A stretch of DNA of 15,256 nucleotides, from positions 1 through 15,256 of the forward strand of contig JBAQSX010000086.1 in assembly GCA_049296695.1 (NCBI GenBank), written 5' to 3'. How positions within the stretch are numbered: the stretch's first letter is position 1; each line of letters begins with the position of its first letter. Position numbers and translations under genes: made by a program. This DNA comes from UBA10906 sp049296695 (GTDB lineage: Bacteria; Pseudomonadota; Gammaproteobacteria; Methylococcales; Methylomonadaceae). The notes below the pieces were generated by a model. It did no database searches. It was not told the origin of the DNA and saw only the letters and a list, made by a program, of their open reading frames with translations. Below, piece by piece: positions 12,599 to 15,256 of the stretch.

Positions 12599-13528
12599 TT
12601 ACAAACGTAATTCATGTAACATATACCATTGTTCTAAATGTTGTTTAATCCAGTTTTCTAAAGCGGCTTCTAATTGTAATTCAACCGCCTGCACAGCCTC
12701 ATCGTTATCTGCTACAAATAAAGGTTTATCAATGAACGTTATTTGTTTTAAGCCCTCGCGTCTTGTCCATAAAGGCACAATAGCGGTTCTGTAACGTCGC
12801 GCCAGTCGCACTACATAAGCCAAATTACTATTGTCTAAAGAAATGGCACGTCCAAAACGCGGACATAATACTTGTTTGTTTTTTTCTTCATCAATGGCTA
12901 TCCATAACGCGCCTTTAGCGGCCAGATGCTTACACACTAAACGCATGGCATTGGGCTGGCTGGCATCCACTAATTTCATCACCCCACCCATGCGTGCGCG
13001 GGCATTTTGAGCAATACGCATAGAAAACCGATTTTCAACGGGTTTGTACAAGCACATCAAATCAATACCTTTTTCGCGTACATAATTACCATGACTTTCC
13101 CAATTACCCGTATGTGCAAATACAAAAATAATCGCTTGTTTTTGTTCTATTAAAGGTAAGAGATGTTGATCATAATTTTCAATGCTAACCAAGGCTTGCT
13201 TGTGTAATTTATCGCTTAAAGAATATTCGGTCATGCTTTGACCAATATTGCGCCACATCTGCACGGCTAGTTGCTCTTTTGCTTTTTCATCTAAATCAGG
13301 ACGCAAAAGGCTCAAGTTACGCAAAACTTTTTGATGAGTTTTAACAAAGCGTTTTGTGCCTGCAATTTCGCCCAAAGTAGAACCGATAGCGGCATTGACT
13401 TTAATGGGTACATAACGCAAAGCATAATGCGTTATGTAATTGAGCATTCCCCAAAAGGGGTGCGCTAGCCAATAACGAATCCAACGCTTACGCGCTTTTT
13501 TATCTTGCCACAGAGTCAATAGCTTCAT
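12599..13528 (-). CDS. LpxL/HtrB-family lipid A-type acyltransferase
   Basis: This family adds secondary acyl chains to lipid A from acyl-ACP on the inner face of the cytoplasmic membrane. The 309-residue product has the catalytic HxxxxE (AHTGNWE, His 139 and Glu 144), YKPVENRF (161-168), GALWIAIDEE (206-215) and the typical ending HLEQWYMLHELRL. An N-terminal amphipathic or membrane segment (about 18-40) fits membrane attachment. The canonical DQ of the third motif is DEE here, so it may be a divergent paralogue acting on another lipid. Its ATG overlaps the P450 stop by 4 nt (13525-13528), implying translational coupling. That pairing is unusual and suggests both act on one lipid, which is inference. 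Confidence 0.85.
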   Translation of the reverse strand: MKLLTLWQDKKARKRWIRYWLAHPFWGMLNYITHYALRYVPIKVNAAIGSTLGEIAGTKRFVKTHQKVLRNLSLLRPDLDEKAKEQLAVQMWRNIGQSMTEYSLSDKLHKQALVSIENYDQHLLPLIEQKQAIIFVFAHTGNWESHGNYVREKGIDLMCLYKPVENRFSMRIAQNARARMGGVMKLVDASQPNAMRLVCKHLAAKGALWIAIDEEKNKQVLCPRFGRAISLDNSNLAYVVRLARRYRTAIVPLWTRREGLKQITFIDKPLFVADNDEAVQAVELQLEAALENWIKQHLEQWYMLHELRL

Positions 13529-14889
13529 CGTTTGGTGATTATCATGGGTAAATTGTGACTAGGACGCAGAGTCAAACGGCATTCATGGGTAATGGTTTGA
13601 CCTTCGGGAACGCGTAAACGAAACCGCCGCGCAAGTGTTGCCACACATAAAGTAGCTTCGACTAAACCAAAAAATTTAGCCACACAAACCCGTGGTCCTA
13701 CGCTAAAGGGAATATAAGCAAATTTATCGATTTTAACAGGCGCGTCGGGTAAAAAACGCTCAGGAATAAAATGATCGGGTTTTTCCCAATACAGACGATG
13801 GCGATGCAATAACCAAGGCACTGCCATTACAATTGACCCTGCTGGAATATCACGATGCCGAATTTTATCGTCTTTAATACACTCACGCGACAAAATTGGC
13901 ACGGGTGGATATAAGCGTAGGGCTTCTTCAATTACCGCTCTTGTATAAACCAAACCTGCAAAACTATCAAACGTGGCGCGTCCATTGCCCAACACGGCAT
14001 CAACTTCTTGGTGGACTTTAGCTTCTACTTCGGGGCATTGTGAAATTAAAAACCACGTCCACGCCAAAGTATTGGCTGTGCCTTCATGTCCTGCCATAAA
14101 CAACATCACTAATTCATTGCGAATCTGCTCAGTATTCAAAGCCTCATTAACATTAGGATTACCTAAGCGTTTAATAAACTCCGCTAACAAAGTGTTTTGA
14201 TTATCGCTTTTAATCCCTTGGGCAATCACGCCATCGACAATTTCATGAATGCGTTTGGCAGGTTTCATGGCTTTACCAATACCAAAACTTGGTATCCAAC
14301 TAGGCAAACCAAAAAAAGTCATCACATCCATTTGTTCAATCACGGCTTGATATTGCGCAAAACACGACACCACCTCAGCGGCTTGCTCTGAGCCCAATTG
14401 ATTACCAAACAAAGAGCGACAAATGATTTCTGCGGTTAATTGTCCCATTTCGGGTTGCACATAAAATAATGAACCATCGGCATGTTGCGCCCATTGCTCG
14501 GCGCGTTCTTCTGCGGCGGTCACCATAACATCGGCATATTTTGCGACTTGATCGGCAGAAAACAGCGGCGTTTCAATCATGCGATGTTTTTTCCAAATTT
14601 CACCATCACTGATAAATAAACTTTTGCCCAAAATCGGTTCTAAGGCTTTGCGCATTAACGGACTTTTACGTTCATAATTGGCGTTGTTTTCTAAAAAAAC
14701 ATAACGCACAAGATCGGGACGATTAACAACAAAAACCGAACGATTAATGATTTTCGCGCCAAAAAACTGCATTTTAAAATCTTGCTCTGTCCATATAGAC
14801 AGCAAATCACGGCGGGCGTGTTTAATTAACTCAAACGCGCCTAATGCCTTAGTAGAGCGAGGTGGATAAGGTGGGATAAAATCGGTCAT
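13525..14889 (-). CDS. Cytochrome P450 monooxygenase
   Basis: The 454-residue protein shows all core P450 signatures. The I-helix is AGHEGT (266-271), where the usual acid-Thr pair has Gly inserted in the Thr position (E269, G270, T271). The K-helix ExxR is EALR (322-325), PERF is 376-379, and the heme loop is FSVGPRVC with thiolate Cys 402. After the Cys, Val-Ala replaces the usual x-Gly. There is no N-terminal membrane anchor, so it is a soluble bacterial type that needs external redox partners; none is encoded here. The ATG at 14889 lacks a strong ribosome site. It is the first gene of a two-gene operon with the acyltransferase. The substrate may be a fatty acid, sterol- or hopanoid-like lipid; this is inference from the neighbour only. 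Confidence 0.94.
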   Translation of the reverse strand: MTDFIPPYPPRSTKALGAFELIKHARRDLLSIWTEQDFKMQFFGAKIINRSVFVVNRPDLVRYVFLENNANYERKSPLMRKALEPILGKSLFISDGEIWKKHRMIETPLFSADQVAKYADVMVTAAEERAEQWAQHADGSLFYVQPEMGQLTAEIICRSLFGNQLGSEQAAEVVSCFAQYQAVIEQMDVMTFFGLPSWIPSFGIGKAMKPAKRIHEIVDGVIAQGIKSDNQNTLLAEFIKRLGNPNVNEALNTEQIRNELVMLFMAGHEGTANTLAWTWFLISQCPEVEAKVHQEVDAVLGNGRATFDSFAGLVYTRAVIEEALRLYPPVPILSRECIKDDKIRHRDIPAGSIVMAVPWLLHRHRLYWEKPDHFIPERFLPDAPVKIDKFAYIPFSVGPRVCVAKFFGLVEATLCVATLARRFRLRVPEGQTITHECRLTLRPSHNLPMIITKR

Positions 14890-15028
14890 GAAGATAATTA
14901 AGAAAAAGTTAAAAAAGCTTCACCATGATACCGTAAATTAGTTTTTTAGCTTAAAAAAGGCGTGGTATACATCAGTGCAAAGAAGCTATAGTGTAAAGTT
15001 TTTATAAACAATTACTGTTTTTCAACAA

Positions 15029-15048
15029 GGGCAAATAATAATTTGCCC
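15029..15048. repeat. GGGCAAAT repeat, copy 3 (perfect)
   Basis: GGGCAAAT (15029-15036) and ATTTGCCC (15041-15048) form a perfect 8-bp stem with a 4-nt loop, upstream of the P450 gene. It is the best-preserved member of the family in the window. Confidence 0.65.
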
Positions 15049-15070
15049 CTACAATACACTAATTTTTACT

Positions 15071-15086
15071 GGCAAATCATTATTTG
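15071..15086. repeat. GGCAAAT repeat, copy 4 (decayed)
   Basis: GGCAAAT (15071-15077), a CATT loop and ATTTG (15082-15086); the last two bases of the second arm are altered. It is 22 bp after copy 3, so the two form a tandem pair. Confidence 0.45.
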
Positions 15087-15096
15087 TTAGCGTAAC

Positions 15097-15119
15097 AAAT
15101 CTATTATAAAAATAGATTT
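15097..15119. other. 9-bp AT-rich hairpin
   Basis: AAATCTATT (15097-15105) pairs perfectly with AATAGATTT (15111-15119). A further hairpin, ACTTGT (15164-15169) with ACAAGT (15178-15183), lies downstream. The 367-bp region 14890-15256 holds these hairpins and repeats and no complete gene. Confidence 0.4.
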
Positions 15120-15195
15120 ATTGAATTTAATATTAATTACTAAAGTTACGCAAAAATAATAAAACTTGTATGATAAAACAAGTAACGAAAACCAG

Positions 15196-15226
15196 TTTTT
15201 TGTTAAGTTTCCATCTTAACAAAAAA
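15196..15226. other. 12-bp perfect hairpin before a possible gene start
   Basis: TTTTTTGTTAAG (15196-15207) pairs perfectly with CTTAACAAAAAA (15215-15226). GGGGAGG (15229-15235) follows at once, resembling a ribosome site. The only ATG after it is at 15251, 15 nt away and too far to be ideal, and the window ends 6 bases into that frame. It may be the leader of a gene beyond the edge, or a terminator arm for either direction. Confidence 0.35.
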
Positions 15227-15256
15227 TAGGGGAGGTAGACTGATAAAACTATGGCT

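Overview
The window looks like a chromosomal segment of an AT-rich Gram-negative bacterium, most likely a gammaproteobacterium. TrmL, FtsH, an RpoD-like sigma factor and a lipid A-type acyltransferase all have gammaproteobacterial character. A Thiotrichales/Beggiatoa-like source is a guess from overall style, not shown. No rRNA, tRNA, CRISPR array, transposase or phage gene was seen. The region mixes housekeeping genes with an accessory regulatory island and several families of short structured repeats.

Layout. Positions 1-422 hold a structured dispersed repeat, a short direct-repeat unit, a possible eroded gene tail and the ftsH terminator. ftsH (423-2345, minus) is flanked by two identical 24-bp direct repeats. 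Next come a divergent RpoD-like sigma factor (2633-4000, minus), an unknown four-helix membrane protein (4295-4720, minus) and a 530-bp regulatory intergenic region. A MerR-B12 regulator of the CarH/LitR photoreceptor type (5253-6299, plus) follows, then a SemiSWEET sugar-transporter half (6364-6651). An Anbu proteasome-like protease (6781-7536) lies 4 bp from an MFS ACS-family transporter (7541-8845). Then come glycogen phosphorylase (8923-11433) with two strong terminators, a small His-rich lipoprotein (11687-11932) and trmL (12015-12485). A convergent two-gene operon, cytochrome P450 followed by a LpxL-like acyltransferase with a 4-nt overlap, occupies 14889-12599. The right end carries repeats and hairpins.

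Main discovery candidate. The CarH-like regulator keeps the W-x9-EH motif of adenosylcobalamin photoreceptors. Three sites in the window match the known CarH operator architecture of 11-bp direct repeats. One overlaps the regulator's own promoter (5192-5219), one lies upstream of the membrane-protein gene (4902-4929), and one lies directly upstream of the sigma-factor gene (4173-4200). The last two sit at nearly the same distance from a TTGACA -35 box, and those promoters resemble each other beyond the operator. I infer a light- and B12-responsive circuit in which a photoreceptor controls itself, an alternative RpoD-type sigma factor, and a transcript starting near 4870. That transcript meets a strong intrinsic terminator immediately before the membrane-protein start codon. 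It would therefore be either an attenuated leader or a free small RNA of about 140 nt with CCUCC anti-Shine-Dalgarno motifs. The logic recalls the actinobacterial LitR-LitS pair, but with a primary-type sigma factor whose -10-reading residues are altered.

All calls come from reading the sequence alone. Promoters, operators and the small RNA are predictions.
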